Shown: positions 1 to 11,089 of the stretch, piece after piece | Position numbering within the stretch: position 1 is the first letter of the stretch | How the letters are laid out: every line of letters starts with the position of its first letter | Assembly: GCA_001972305.1 (NCBI GenBank) | Contig: BDDD01002041.1 | Span: 186,001-250,000 of the forward strand | Source of the DNA: Cephalotus follicularis | Taxonomy: Eukaryota; Streptophyta; Magnoliopsida; Oxalidales; Cephalotaceae | Length of the DNA: 64,000 bases | Direction: 5' to 3' | Position numbers and translations under genes: made by a program | Notes under the pieces: generated by a model | What the model was told of the DNA's origin: nothing | The model's input: only the letters and a program-made list of their open reading frames with translations | Databases searched by the model: none

Positions 1-1522
1 GAAGCTTAAGGGAAAATCGTCGACACCTTGACTGGTTATGCGAGGACTGAACGTCTAGTTTTGATAAACCGTTGACGCTTAAAGGAAAAGCATTAACGCT
101 TTAGTCTGTTATGCATGATAAACGACAGTGGAAACATTGACACCTGAGGTTCCTACCTCGATGCCTCGATGCCAAGGTTGAAGCGCTGACGCTTAAGTGT
201 CCATGCCTTGAGCGTCGATTCCAAAGAGACATGGCATTGAGGCGTAGACCTTCTGTACTAAGCATTGACACAAAGTGTTAAAGCGCCGATGGTTAGAGGA
301 CAAAAGCGTCGATGCCAAGAGATAAACGGTGACGCTTAAGTGACTGGATTGAACATTGACGCCTATTCGGTACACGTTGACGCGAATTGAGCCTGTTTTG
401 CATTTGAGCCTATGTTTGCATTGCATATTGCTATGGATTGAATTGTAATTGGATTGTTGAATGATTCAAAAATGTTTTATCATTTTGGAAAGTGCATACA
501 TGATTTATTTATAAAAACCATTAGTTTATATGAAAATGTATATTTTTGAAGGATTGAAAAGTTGTTTCAAAAGATTGAAATTTCATTTTCAAAGGATTGT
601 TACACATTTGAATAAATGTATTGTTTCAAGTATTTCATAACTTATAACCTACTTGGAAATGGATTGATTTTGGATTGTGATTGGATTGATGCTGCGCTAG
701 CTGCGTGGCAGAGTTGTCATCGATGGCTGGGGGCGGGATGTACGCCTAGGGGCCAGGAGATGGCCAGGGACTCCCACACACTTTTTGATTACTAAACACA
801 TAGTGCAAGTAACCTGGTTGTTGAACACAGCGTGCGAGCAACCTTGGATTGATTGACTGAACCTTCTTCGAGTCATCCAAAGACGGGGCTGAAGTAGGTG
901 CACGACGTCGAGGCCATGAGATGGAAGCTCGCTTCGTGCGGGATTGGATTGATTGGTCCTTTGGGCATGATTGATGGATTTTATGGTTGTAGCCACTTTG
1001 CATGGTTGCTTACCTATTGGAACACATATACATATATGTATATATATGTACTGTGATATATTGTGTATTGCATCATAATGCATTCATTACATGGCTTTTG
1101 TTGTCGTTGACCCCAAAGTGTATTTATATTTTTGCTACTTAGCCAGTGGATTCGGCTAACCCTATCAATTTCATATTGATGCAGTGGATCGATATCACTT
1201 ATGCTTGGGGAAAACGAAGAGGAGTTCAAGTTGTATTATTTTTGAGTAATGGATTTTTGTAGTAATGGATTAATGTATTGACTGATTTGGTTCATGCTCC
1301 GTTTTGTGGGCAATTGACTATGGTTTGTGTCGATGTTCAACATCTGGTAATATGTAGTATGGGATGCTTATTGCGTTATTTAATTCGACTTATGTTTTAA
1401 ATTCTTCCGCAATGATTATATATGAATTAGAAAGTTTTAAATTTTTTCGTATTTTCGAGTAATCTAAAAATATGTTTATTGCCACTACCTCCGAGTCGAT
1501 ATTGTGAGAACGGGATGTGACA
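1..1522 (+). repeat. G1 5' LTR (3' part only)
   Basis: It aligns along its whole length with about 7214-8755. It ends in CA just before the primer site. Bases 1-350 hold degenerate copies of the TCGA-centred palindrome (GTCGACGC and decayed forms). The pair differs by scattered substitutions, mostly C/T and G/A by eye. Confidence 0.9.
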
Positions 1523-1526
1523 ATAG

Positions 1527-1538
1527 TGGTATCGGAGC
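1527..1538 (+). other. G1 primer binding site (tRNA-Met)
   Basis: TGGTATCGGAGC lies four bases after the LTR end. It matches the usual plant initiator tRNA-Met primer site TGGTATCAGAGC with one A-to-G difference. Confidence 0.85.
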
Positions 1539-1631
1539 ATATATTCATTTTATGCTAGCCTGATAAGTTCCTTGGCAATTAAAAATTGTTTCCTTAAGAT
1601 GACTAATCACATTTTCCTTATAGGAAACAAA

Positions 1632-2573
1632 ATGGACGGAAGAAGGAGACGTGGAAGGGCTCGAGCTGCTGAGGAGAATGTTCCTCCAGAAGCAAATAAT
1701 TCGAGAGACCCGATTGATCGTATAGCTGATTATTTTCAACAACATATGGCTACTAATGGAGCCAACATGGAGGAGATGCGGTGATTGTACGCTCAAGCTC
1801 AGCCACATCATATGGTTCTTGACCATGGTGCACGACATGACGGGGATCAGTTTGGGAGGAATCTTGAAAGGTTTATGAGGCAAAACCCTCATACTTTTAA
1901 GGGTGAACTTGATGCTACTATTACTGAGAGATGGTTACAAGATCTATAGATGATCTTTGAAGTGATGGATTGCACTGATGATCAAAAACTAAAGTTTGCT
2001 GTCTATCGCTTCTAGGGTGAGGGCAATCATTGGTGGGAGATGGTCAAAGCAAAACGGGAGTCTAATGGACTTGATAGTACTTGGGAGAGGTTTCAAGAAG
2101 AGTTCCTTGAAACTTATGTGCCATAGATTGAACGCGAACGAATGGAGACGGAACACTTGGAGCTACGTCAGGGTGAGATGACCGTGGCTGAATATCAAGC
2201 CAAGTTTATGGAGTTAGCCAGACACTCAACCTATCTGGTGGTAGATGAAGAACAGAAGATTCAGAGGTTTTTGAAGGGCCTGCTACCGGATCTTCGGGGA
2301 AGGATTAGGGCCATGGAGTTGGGGACTTTTGTGCAAGTTGCACAAAAGGCGAGATTGTTAGAAAGTATTCCAAATGAAAACCGTGGTGAGAGGGCTCATA
2401 TACAGCAGAGTAAGCAAACCTCTCCAAAGACTAGACCAGCTTCATCGAAGTGGAAAGATAGTGGTTCTCCAACAAAGTCGTCAAAGAATAGATCTCAACA
2501 GACTTCCACTCAGGGTACTCCTAGTCAGGGGAGTAATGCGAGATCTGGAGTTTTTTTCATTGTGGTCGTTTAG
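1632..2573 (+). pseudogene. G1 gag (capsid) pseudogene
   Basis: Gag would form the virus-like particle. The start at 1632 opens an Arg-rich N-terminus (MDGRRRRGRARAA), matching the gag start of G2 at 60364 on the other strand. The frame then carries stops at 1782, 1947, 2013 and 2124 while similarity to G2 gag continues (WERFQ, YQAKFMELARHS, RFLKGLLPDLR). Stop 2013 replaces an expected Trp (TGG to TAG) and 2124 a Gln (CAG to TAG). A frameshift near 2555 separates this frame from the zinc knuckles. Not translatable as one protein. Confidence 0.9.
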
Positions 2574-3184
2574 GCCATCGACAGGCGGACTGTTGGAAGA
2601 AGAATGGTTTGTCCTTGAGATGCAGGGCATCTGGTCATTTAGCGAAGGATTGTCCAAAGGGTCAAGTGACAGTGCCTACTGGAAATGCTGGTAGCGGTGT
2701 TGCAGCTGGCCCTTCGCAGTGGAGAGATATTGGCAAAAGCATCATGAAAGGTAGAGTCTTTACTCTTGCTTAGACAGAAGTTTTGGAATCTACTTCTGTT
2801 ATTGGAGGTACACATTATGTTTATGGTTTTGCTGCTAGAGTATTGTTGGATCCTGGAGCATCACATTCATTTATTGCTTCATGGTTTGCATCTTGTTTGA
2901 ATGTAACACCCGATTGTATGCCATATGTTCTTGATGTTAGTACAACTACTGGAGATTCCATGTGTACTGATATTGTATAAAAGTGTTGTGAGATTTCTAT
3001 GGTGGGTATTCCATTATATGCAGATCTTATTGTGTTGCCCATTCGAGACTTCGATGTCATCTTGGGTATGGATTGGCTGTCAGCTCATCGTGCTTGCATG
3101 GACTGTTACAGCAAGATAGTGGATTTTTTCCTACCCGGTGGTACTCATTCCAATTTGAGGGAGAGAAAGGATTTTCTACACTGA
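2553..3184 (+). pseudogene. G1 zinc knuckles and aspartic protease pseudogene
   Basis: Two CCHC-type knuckles are readable: FHCGRLGHRQADC, whose first Cys is replaced by Phe, and LRCRASGHLAKDC. The retropepsin core follows; its active-site triplet reads Asp-Pro-Gly-Ala at 2849-2860 instead of Asp-Ser/Thr-Gly-Ala. The second protease half (LIVLPIRDFDVILGMDWL) is in the same frame after a TAA at 2978. A TAG occurs near 2773. The homologous G2 copy keeps Asp-Ser-Gly-Ala. The changed Cys, changed active site and stops all argue for loss of function. Confidence 0.88.
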
Positions 3185-3339
3185 TTATATCCTTCACTCG
3201 TGCAGTGAGGTATCTTGAGAAAGGATGCGAAGGATATCTAGTTTATGTGATTGATAGTAGAAAAGGGAAAGGATTGAGCCTTGAGGAAATTCCTGTTGTA
3301 AATAAGTTTCCTGATGTGTTTCCTGTAGATTTCGTATCG

Positions 3340-4577
3340 TTGTCGCCAAAGAGGAATATGGAGTTTGTCATTGATCTTGCACTGTAGAATTGAGAGAACT
3401 GAAGATTCAGTTACAAGATTTAATTGACAAAGTTTTCATTCGGCCTAGTGTTTCCTCATAGGGTGCACCAGTGTTGTTTGTGAGGAAGCAAGATGGGTCG
3501 ACGAGACTTTGTATTGATTAACGGATGCTGAATAATGCGGCAGTTAAGAACAAGTATCCTCTTCCTCACATTGAGGAATTGTTCGATCAGTTACAAGGAT
3601 TGAGGGTATTCTCTAAACTCGACCTGAGATCGGGTTGTCATTAGTTGAGAGTACGGGAAGGAGATATCGAAAAGACTGCTTTTTGAACTTTGTATGGTCA
3701 CTACGAGTTCCTTGTAATGCCGTTTGCTGTTACCAATGCACCGAAAACGTTCATTTCATTGATGAAATATGTGTTCCAACCACATCTGGATCAGTTTGTG
3801 GTAGTGTTCATTGATGATATATCGATATATTCGAAGAGTGAGGAGGAACATGCATACCATCTGAGAGTAAATTTACAGATTCTCAGAGAACAGCGCTTAT
3901 ATGCCAAATTCAGCAAGTGTGAGTTTTGGCTTGATCATGTGATCTTTCTTGGTCACATAGTTTCTGGAGAAGGATTGGTGGTGGATCCGTCGAAGACCGA
4001 GGTTGTCCTAGACTAGCCACAACCGAAGAATGTCACTGAGGTACGCAGTTTCATGGGATTTGCGAGTTATTATCGGAGGTTCATGCATAATTTTTTGAGA
4101 ATTTCTGCGTCGTTGACATAGCTAACCCAGAGGAAGACTTTGTTTATCTACGACGACGATTGTGAAGCTAGTTTTCAAGATTTGAAGGATCTGTTGATTT
4201 CTGCTCCTATCTTGGCATTGCTCGATGGTAATCAAGATTCTGCTGTATATAAAAACGCTTTGAGTAAAGGTTTGGGTTACGTATTGATGCAACATGGTAG
4301 GGTGATTGCTTATGCTTCGAGGAAGCTGAAACGTTATAAAGAGAATTACCCGACACATGATCTCGAATTGGCTGCTATTGTTTTTGCTCTTCAAAAGTGG
4401 AGGCACTATTTGTATGGGGCACAGTTTGAGATATTCGCCGATCATAAGAGTTTGAAGTATATGTTCTACCAAGATGAATTAAATATGAGGCAGAGTATAT
4501 GGGTTGAATTTTCAATGACTATGACTGTAGTATCCAGTACCATCCTGGGAAAGCAAATGTTGTTGTTGATGCTTTAA
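3340..4577 (+). pseudogene. G1 reverse transcriptase and RNase H pseudogene
   Basis: Gypsy RT blocks appear in order: [48 protein letters not shown], the catalytic FIDD at 3807-3818 (a normal gypsy variant of YVDD), and [10 protein letters not shown]. RNase H follows with [23 protein letters not shown]. Stops interrupt at 3459, 3519, 3642, 3684, 4014 and 4119; five of these fit C-to-T or G-to-A change of Trp, Gln or Arg codons. A short deletion near 3385 removes the segment between the protease linker and RT, and a frameshift near 4508 breaks the RNase H C-terminus. Confidence 0.92.
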
Positions 4578-6112
4578 GTCGTAAAGCTATGATAGCTAGT
4601 ACGATGGTGTCCCAATGGAGGCTGTTAGATGATTTTCAAAAAATGGACTCCATTTGCACGATCCCCTGGGATCCTTGTTTCTAGCCTTCAAGCTCAGCCA
4701 TCGTTGCTTGATGAGATTAAGAATGCTTAGGTGTATAATCCTGAATTCCAGAAAATCTAAGAGGATTTGGAGTCGAGGCCTGATTTTTAGATTCATTCTG
4801 ATGGTATACTGAGATTTCGGGGATGACTGTGTCTTCCGAATGATGATGGATTGAAGAGTGACCTACTTTATGAGGCTCATAAATCTCAATACAGTATTCA
4901 TCCTGGTAGTACAAAGATGTATCAAGATATGAAGCAAAATTATTGGTGGCCCGGTATGAAGCGTGAGATCTCTAAATATGTTGCTAGGTGTTTGACTTGT
5001 CAGAGGGTCAAAGCCGAACACCAAAGGCCTGCAGGATTGTTGCAATCATTGCCAGTAGCGGAGTGGAAATGGGACACGTGACTATGGATTTTATTTCTGG
5101 TTTTCCATTGACTCAAAATCGTCATAATGCAGTGTGGGTTATCATTGATAGACTCACGAAGTCCGCTCACTTTCTGCCTACACATGTTACTGATTCAGCG
5201 AGCAAGTTGGCTTGGCTATACATAAAGGAGATTGTGAGATTGCACGATGTTCCAGTGAGTATTGTGTGCATTCAAGATTCGATTTTCACTTCCAACTTAT
5301 CGAAGAGATTACAGACGAATATTGGGACGAGATTGAATCTCAGGACAGCATTTCATACACAGATAGATGGACAGTCAAAGCGTACATCCAGACTTTGGAG
5401 GATATGCTTCGAGCTTGTGTTATTGATTTCAATGGTACTTGGGAGGATCATATTCCCTTGATACAGTTTTCGTACAACAATAGCTATCATTCGAGCATTG
5501 GTATGGCTCCGTACGAAGCTCTTTATGGATGAAATTTGTTGGCATGTGGTCAGAGAGCGACAAATACTTGGGTCAGATCTTGTTGAGGAGACAACAAAGA
5601 AAGTCAAGGTGATTAAAGAAAGGTTGCTTGCAGCACAAAGTCAATGAAAGAGCTATGTCAATAATGTGAAAAAGGAGACCTTTGACTTTTGATGTCGGAG
5701 ATCATGTATTTCTGAAATTTTCTCCTCAGAAGGGTGTTAAGAGGTTTGGGAAAAAGGGCAAGCTAGCTCCACACTATATTGGTCCTTTTGAGATTCTTGA
5801 GAGAGTTGGGGAGGTGGCATATCAGCTCGCTTTGCCTCCCACATTGTCAATTGTGCATGACGTCTTCCATGTTTCTATGTTGCGAGGCTCTACATCTGAG
5901 ATCTATCTCATATATTGTATTATGACTCGGTATCGGTGCAGGATGATCTTTCTTGCGAGGAATTGCCTGTGAGGATACTGGATTGGAAGACTCAAGTGTT
6001 GAGGAAGCGAACCATTCCTATAGTGAAGGTTCAATGGCAGTTCCATCATCTTGATGAAGGAACGTGGGAATGTGAAGATGATTTTTGGAAGCGTTACCCT
6101 TATTTGTTTTAG
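4578..6112 (+). pseudogene. G1 integrase with GPY/F motif and chromodomain, pseudogene
   Basis: The integrase zinc domain (HHCC) lies at about 4860-5010, ending [16 protein letters not shown]. The core follows with MDFISGFPLTQN and RLTKSAHFLPTH; the second acidic region reads IQD instead of the usual DRD. TFHTQ-like and [32 protein letters not shown] segments lie in shifted frames. The GPY/F motif (HYIGPFEILERVGEVAYQLALPP) is at about 5782-5850. The chromodomain (VRILDWKTQVLRKRTIPIVK to the end at 6112) would direct insertion to marked chromatin. At least three frameshifts are needed to read it through. Confidence 0.9.
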
Positions 6113-6138
6113 AAATGTTAAAATTGGAGGACGAATTT

Positions 6139-6156
6139 CTTCGAAGGAAGGGTGGA
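6139..6156 (+). other. G1 polypurine tract
   Basis: A purine-rich tract (GAAGGAAGGGTGGA) abuts the 3' LTR. It would prime plus-strand DNA synthesis. G2 has the equivalent GAAGGAGGGGTGGA. Confidence 0.8.
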
Positions 6157-6313
6157 TGTAGCACCCGAAATTTCCATTTGATGTTTTATTGTAATTCTTA
6201 ATGTAATTTATCATGAATTAATGAGAAATGATGGATTTTTCCAAATTATTATGTTTAATTTTGAGTAAAGAATGCTAAGAGTGTTGTATTGGCTTGAAAT
6301 GTTGAAAATTGGC

Positions 6314-6460
6314 CTTAAGCGTCGATGCCCAAGAATAAAGCATCGACACCGAGAACAACAGGCGCACATAAGTTTTCTCCCCACAAAGCATCGACGCCAA
6401 GTGATAGCGTCGACGCCAATGAGCAGACAGAGTTAACGTCACGCTAAGAAGAAAGCGTCA
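6314..6460 (+). repeat. TCGA-centred motif array, block 1 of G1 LTR
   Basis: Degenerate copies of AAGCGTCGACGCC, such as those near 6317, 6340, 6384 and 6404, precede a TATA-like sequence at about 6463. Spacing is irregular, so this is a motif cluster and not a strict tandem repeat. Confidence 0.8.
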
Positions 6461-7206
6461 CCACTTATAAACAAACAACGGACAGATTTAAACATTGTTA
6501 GAAAAATGTGCGAGGAGCAGGTTTTGACCATTGTTCGAATGCTTTGCCACGCCAAGTGGTAGCGTGTTAGACTTGTCCAAGACCTGCAATGACAGTTTTG
6601 TGTCATGCGACAGGTGAGAAATGAGAGAGAGGGAGCAGGTGGCGCCATGCATGCGCAAGAGAAAGAGTGAGTGTGAGACCTAGCAGATGCATGTGTCCGG
6701 AAGGAAAAAGAGAGAGAAAAACGTGCATAAAATGCACACTCTCCATCTTCTTCAATTGGACCTGAAAAGAGAAACAAATAAAGAGAAACGGTGAGAAAAT
6801 AGGAAAAGAGAGGAGAGAAAGAGAGAGATCATTTCTCCATTGGTGGACCCAAAGCTTGAAGGCTTGGAGTTGGACCTGGTTGCAACTACGGGACCAAACT
6901 TGGAGCTGCTGGGGAGCTCAAAAATGCCACTATTCCTTGAGCTTGAAGAGGTGGACTTCGATTCCTAACTTTCAATCTAAGGTAGGGATTATATACATGC
7001 AATTTGGAGTTCAAATATAGGAAATGATCATTGATGATTTGCATGACTATTGCAGATTATGGACTGAATAATTGATGACATGGTTACTGTGAGTAGTTAA
7101 CCTGCCATGCATGATGTGTTTGGTAGTGAATATGGATTGTATTGCATGCATTTGCATGTTGTTTTTACGGGCGTTGAGATGCGTTGAAGAAGACAATGTT
7201 CTGGTC

Positions 7207-7560
7207 TTCTTTAACCGTCGACGCTTAAAGGAAATGCGTCGACGCCTTGATTGGTTATGCGAGGATTGAACGCCTGGCTTCGCTAAACCGTTGACGCTTA
7301 AAGGAAAAGCATTGATGCTTTAGTCTGTTATGCATGATAAACGAGAGTGGAAGCGTTGACGCCTGAGGTTCCTACCTCAAGGCATCGACGCCAAGGTTGA
7401 AGCGTTGACGCTTAAGGGCCATGCCTTGAGCATCGACGCCAAAGAGACATGGCATTGATGCGTAGAGCTTTTGTACTAAGCGCTAACGCTAAGTGTTAAA
7501 GCGTCATCGCTTAGAGGGCATAAGTGTCGACGCCTAGAGATAAACGGTGACGCTTAAGTG
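7207..7560 (+). repeat. TCGA-centred motif array, block 2 of G1 LTR
   Basis: It contains CCGTCGACGCTTAAAGG, GCGTCGACGCC, AGCGTTGACGCTTAAG and decayed forms, spaced about 20-40 bases apart. The same block is at 1-350 in the 5' LTR and, on the other strand, at 34240-34450 and 41375-41510. It lies downstream of the conserved AAGGTAGG block. Confidence 0.85.
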
Positions 7561-8755
7561 ACTGGATTGAACATTGACACTTATTCGGTACACATTGACG
7601 CGACTTGAGCCTGTTTTGCATTTGAGCATATGCTTGCATTGCATATTGCTATGGATTGAATTGTGATTGGATTGTTGAATGATTCTAAAATGTTTTATCA
7701 TTTTGGAAAGTGCATACATGATTTATTTATAAAAATCATTAGTTTATACAAAAATGTATATTTTCGAAGGAATGAAAAGTTGTTTCAAAACATTGAAATA
7801 TCATTTTCAAAGGATTGTTACACATTTTGAATAAATGTATTGTTTCAAGTATTTTATAACTTATAAACTACTTGGAAACGGATTGATTTTGAATTGTATC
7901 ATGGATTGCGATTGGATTCACGCTGCGTTAGCCGCGTGATAGAGTTGTCATCGATGGCAGGGGGCGGGATGTACGCCTAGGGGCCGAGAGATGGCTAGGG
8001 ACTCCCACACACTTTTTGGTTAATAAACACATAGTGCAAGTAACCTAGTTGCTGAACACAGAGTGCGAGCAGCTTTGGATTGACTGTCTGAACTTGCTTC
8101 GAGTCATCTGGAGACGGGGCTGAAGTAGGTGCACGATGTCAGGGCCAGGAGACGGCGGCGTGCTTCGTGCGGAATTGGATTGATTGGTCCTTTGGACATG
8201 ATTGATTTATTGTATGGTTGTATCCACTTGGCATGGTTGCTTACCTATTGGCACACATATACGTATATGTATATATATGTACTGTGATATATTATGTATT
8301 GCGTCATAATGCATTCATTACATGGAATTTATTATCATTGACCCCAAAGTGTATTTATATTTTTGCTACTTAGCCAGTGGATTTGGCTAACCCTATCAAT
8401 TTCAGATTGATGCAGCGGATCGACATCGCTTATGCGTGGGGAGAACGAAGAGGAGTTTAAGCTGTATTACTTTTGAGTAATGGATTTTTGTAATAATGGA
8501 TTAATGTATTGACTGATTTGGTTCATGCTCCGTTTTGTGGGCAATTAACAATGGTTTTTGTGTTGATGTTAAACATCTGGTAATATGTAGTATGGGATGC
8601 ATATTGCGTTATTTAATTTGGCTTTTGTTTTAAATGCTTCCACAATGATTATATATGAATCATAAAGTTTTCAATTTTTTCGTATTTTTCAATAAGCTGA
8701 ATATATGTTGATTGCCACGACCTCCGGGTCGATATTGTGAGAACGGGGTGTGAAA

Positions 8756-10217
8756 AATTTACCCTAGGCCAAAATTTCAATCCAAAACCCTAGAGTGAAG
8801 TTTGCAAAATTAGGTCATTTGGAATGTGACATTCTAAGTGATTTTCTCCAATTGTTAGAACTTGTGTAAATGACTAATTGTGTGGATTGTTTGATGATCC
8901 GAAGATTAATACATTGGGTGTTGATGATGCATGAGTTATTCTAACATCCTTATGTATGATTTAGAATTTCAAACATACCTTAAAACATGCATAATTTCTA
9001 TTCAGATTTTTCTGTACTATTTAGCAGATTATCTGACAGTTATCTTTACAGAAAGTTGCACTAGTTAGTAACAGTCTGAGTGCAGGATGTCTCTGCACAA
9101 ATTATGGCAGTTGCTACTAAGATTGTTGTAGATTCCACACACTTACTGACAGTTTCCAGCACAATTACTGTAAGTTACAGGTTTCCTGCAAGCTTCCGAT
9201 GAGCTTCCGACCAGCTTTTCTTTGCTGTTTCTGTGCAATCTTTTCAATGTCTCTGGCAGGAATACTGTATGGATTGGATAGGAATGTACCAGAGTGCTCG
9301 GACAGAGATTTATTCACTTATGCACATAGTTATTCCTAATAGTAATAATGAATATTGGTTTATTCTATTATAATTGCATTGTTTTCACTCAATTAAATTC
9401 ATCAGTGGCATTAATCTATAAATTTAGTGTTGAACCACAAATAGGGTAACTAGATTTTAATTTAACCAGTGGAAGTGAATTTTCATTTTGGCTGGTAAAT
9501 AAATCGACAAGCCATTAAATATTAAATTGTCTCATGTTTATTCATTAAATATATTGATTATTATAATTTTTGAATTTCTTATGCGTGGTGGTAGGCTTGG
9601 AACTAGACCTAGATGTTTTGGTTTCTTTTATGTATGTTATTTAAATTCTTTATTATGATGGTGTTCAGTTGGTTTGTAATAAGCATGTCTGCGTGCGCCA
9701 ATAATTTTTCTTATTCATTAAATTTTCTCTTCTCCCTTTAATTGTATTCCTTTTTTTTAATCCACAAGCAATGTAATTTTTTAAATGGGGATGCAATGAA
9801 GATTGAAGAGAGGATCAAGAAGAATACAAGACCATTAGAACGCCATGTATGCATGGTACAAAAATTGTAATAAAGTAGTTATTAAATAATATCACATAGG
9901 AGACTCGGTGATCACGTTTGGCTCACGTGATCACCATAATACTTAAAGTCCCAAATCAGGCCATTTTCTAGGATGCATGAGATGGATGAATTTTACATTT
10001 TTTCAAACACGTCCAAGCATGATAAGCCGTCCAAATGGGATTGGAAGATAATTAAAATATCTAATTTACGGCTTTGGTAAAACCCTAAAATGATGAGACC
10101 TAAATTCCTCCAAATGTAAAATAATAAGTCCATAAATGGTGGCGCCCACGTTGTAACACACGTGTTATATTAAGAAGTGTAACTATTTAAGAATGTATTT
10201 TAAGTGTGCATGTTAGG
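8756..10217 (+). mobile_element. Copia leader fragment, copy Z
   Basis: This non-coding stretch aligns in pieces with the leaders of copia C (51651-51913 and 54367-55636) and B (42640-43860), and in reverse with D (26590-28678). Shared landmarks are the GAACTTGTGTAA block, the CTGCACA/CAGTTTCC block near 9090-9190, the TAGGCTTGG block at 9590 and the short ORF at 9796. Its own LTR and primer site would lie left of G1. The last 70 bases resemble none of the other copies. Confidence 0.75.
9796..9870 (+). other. Conserved short leader ORF (24 codons), copy Z
   Basis: It reads MKIEERIKKNTRPLERHVCM then VQKL and stop. The equivalent in C (55247-55321) is the same length with the same stop position; B (43058-43144) matches the first 21 codons. 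Conservation could reflect a peptide, or an RNA signal such as packaging; the sequence alone cannot separate them. Confidence 0.45.
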
Positions 10218-11089
10218 TGTAATACCTGGAAATTTTTGTAAATAAAATATATGGGTATAAATGTACAGCTTTGAGGAATAGTAATTCGGCCCGAAAATGT
10301 ATTATTATTGGACTTGAAATTGAACTAATGACTGTTGGGCCTTAATGGAATTTTTGGACATGGAAATGTTAATGGCCCAATTAGAACTAAATTAAATGAA
10401 GAATGGAGATTGGACTCTAAGTTGTATTATTGTATTGGGCCAAACGAAATTAATGGAAGAGGAAGTTGTATTGGGCTGTCCTCTGCAGCCCATAGTAAAA
10501 TGAGAGAAAGAAATTGCTAGAGTTATGTAGAGGGATCTAGAATTTTCTGCTGGCAATTATAAAAAGGGAGGAATGACGGTGGGGACGGCTGATGAAAAAA
10601 TGAGAGAAAGAGACAATGAGAGGGAGAACTCTGGAGAGTTCTTGTTTCCCTATCCCTCCTTCCTTTAAATCCGACCTTCTCAACCTTAGAAAGACATGCA
10701 TGAAGCATTCTGAAAGCAAAGGGAAATTGTAGTTGTTGAGCTGAGTAAAAGGAGGAGCAGTGAAATCGGAGGAGCAATCGAAGGAATTGCGCTGAGTAAA
10801 GGAAGGCACTGCAATCTTCGTCAAGTTGAGGTAGGATCTCATACCAGCACTCCCTAATAATTTTAATTAGGATAGTGGCATCACTGCTAGTGTAGTATGA
10901 ATGTTTTAGAATGTAAGCATAGGAGGTGTTTCCTCACTCTGGGATACGGAGTACCCGAGATGCATATACACTGTGAAATGAAGGAAAGATGTTTTATTTG
11001 AACTGTATGTTATACGCCAAGCATTGCACTTCGTCGTTCTCGTGCAAGCATGCGCCTGGGCATACAAGGCTTGCATTCTGGAGAGCCAG

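Larger units (their letters stand above)
1..8755 (+). mobile_element. G1: Ty3/gypsy chromovirus LTR retrotransposon, 5' end cut by window
   Basis: The order is partial 5' LTR, primer site, gag, zinc knuckles, protease, RT, RNase H, integrase, GPY/F motif, chromodomain, polypurine tract and 3' LTR. The terminal chromodomain and domain order place it among chromoviruses; the long LTR and chromodomain type resemble the Tekay/Del clade (family knowledge, clade call tentative). Window base 1 aligns to about base 7214 of the 3' LTR, so roughly 1.05 kb of the 5' LTR lies outside. Many in-frame stops and several frameshifts make it non-coding. It lies in a copia leader that resumes at 8756; the left target-site copy is off-window. 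Confidence 0.93.
6157..8755 (+). repeat. G1 3' LTR (2599 bp)
   Basis: It starts TGTAGCACCCGAAATT. The end aligned to the 5' LTR reads TGTGAAA where the 5' copy has TGTGACA, so the terminal CA has decayed. Inside are two blocks of TCGA-centred motifs (6314-6460 and 7207-7560). Between them are TATA-like stretches (6463, 6724) and a block conserved in other LTRs of the window, GAGGTGGACTTCGATTCC followed by CTAAGGTAGGG at 6977. Confidence 0.92.
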
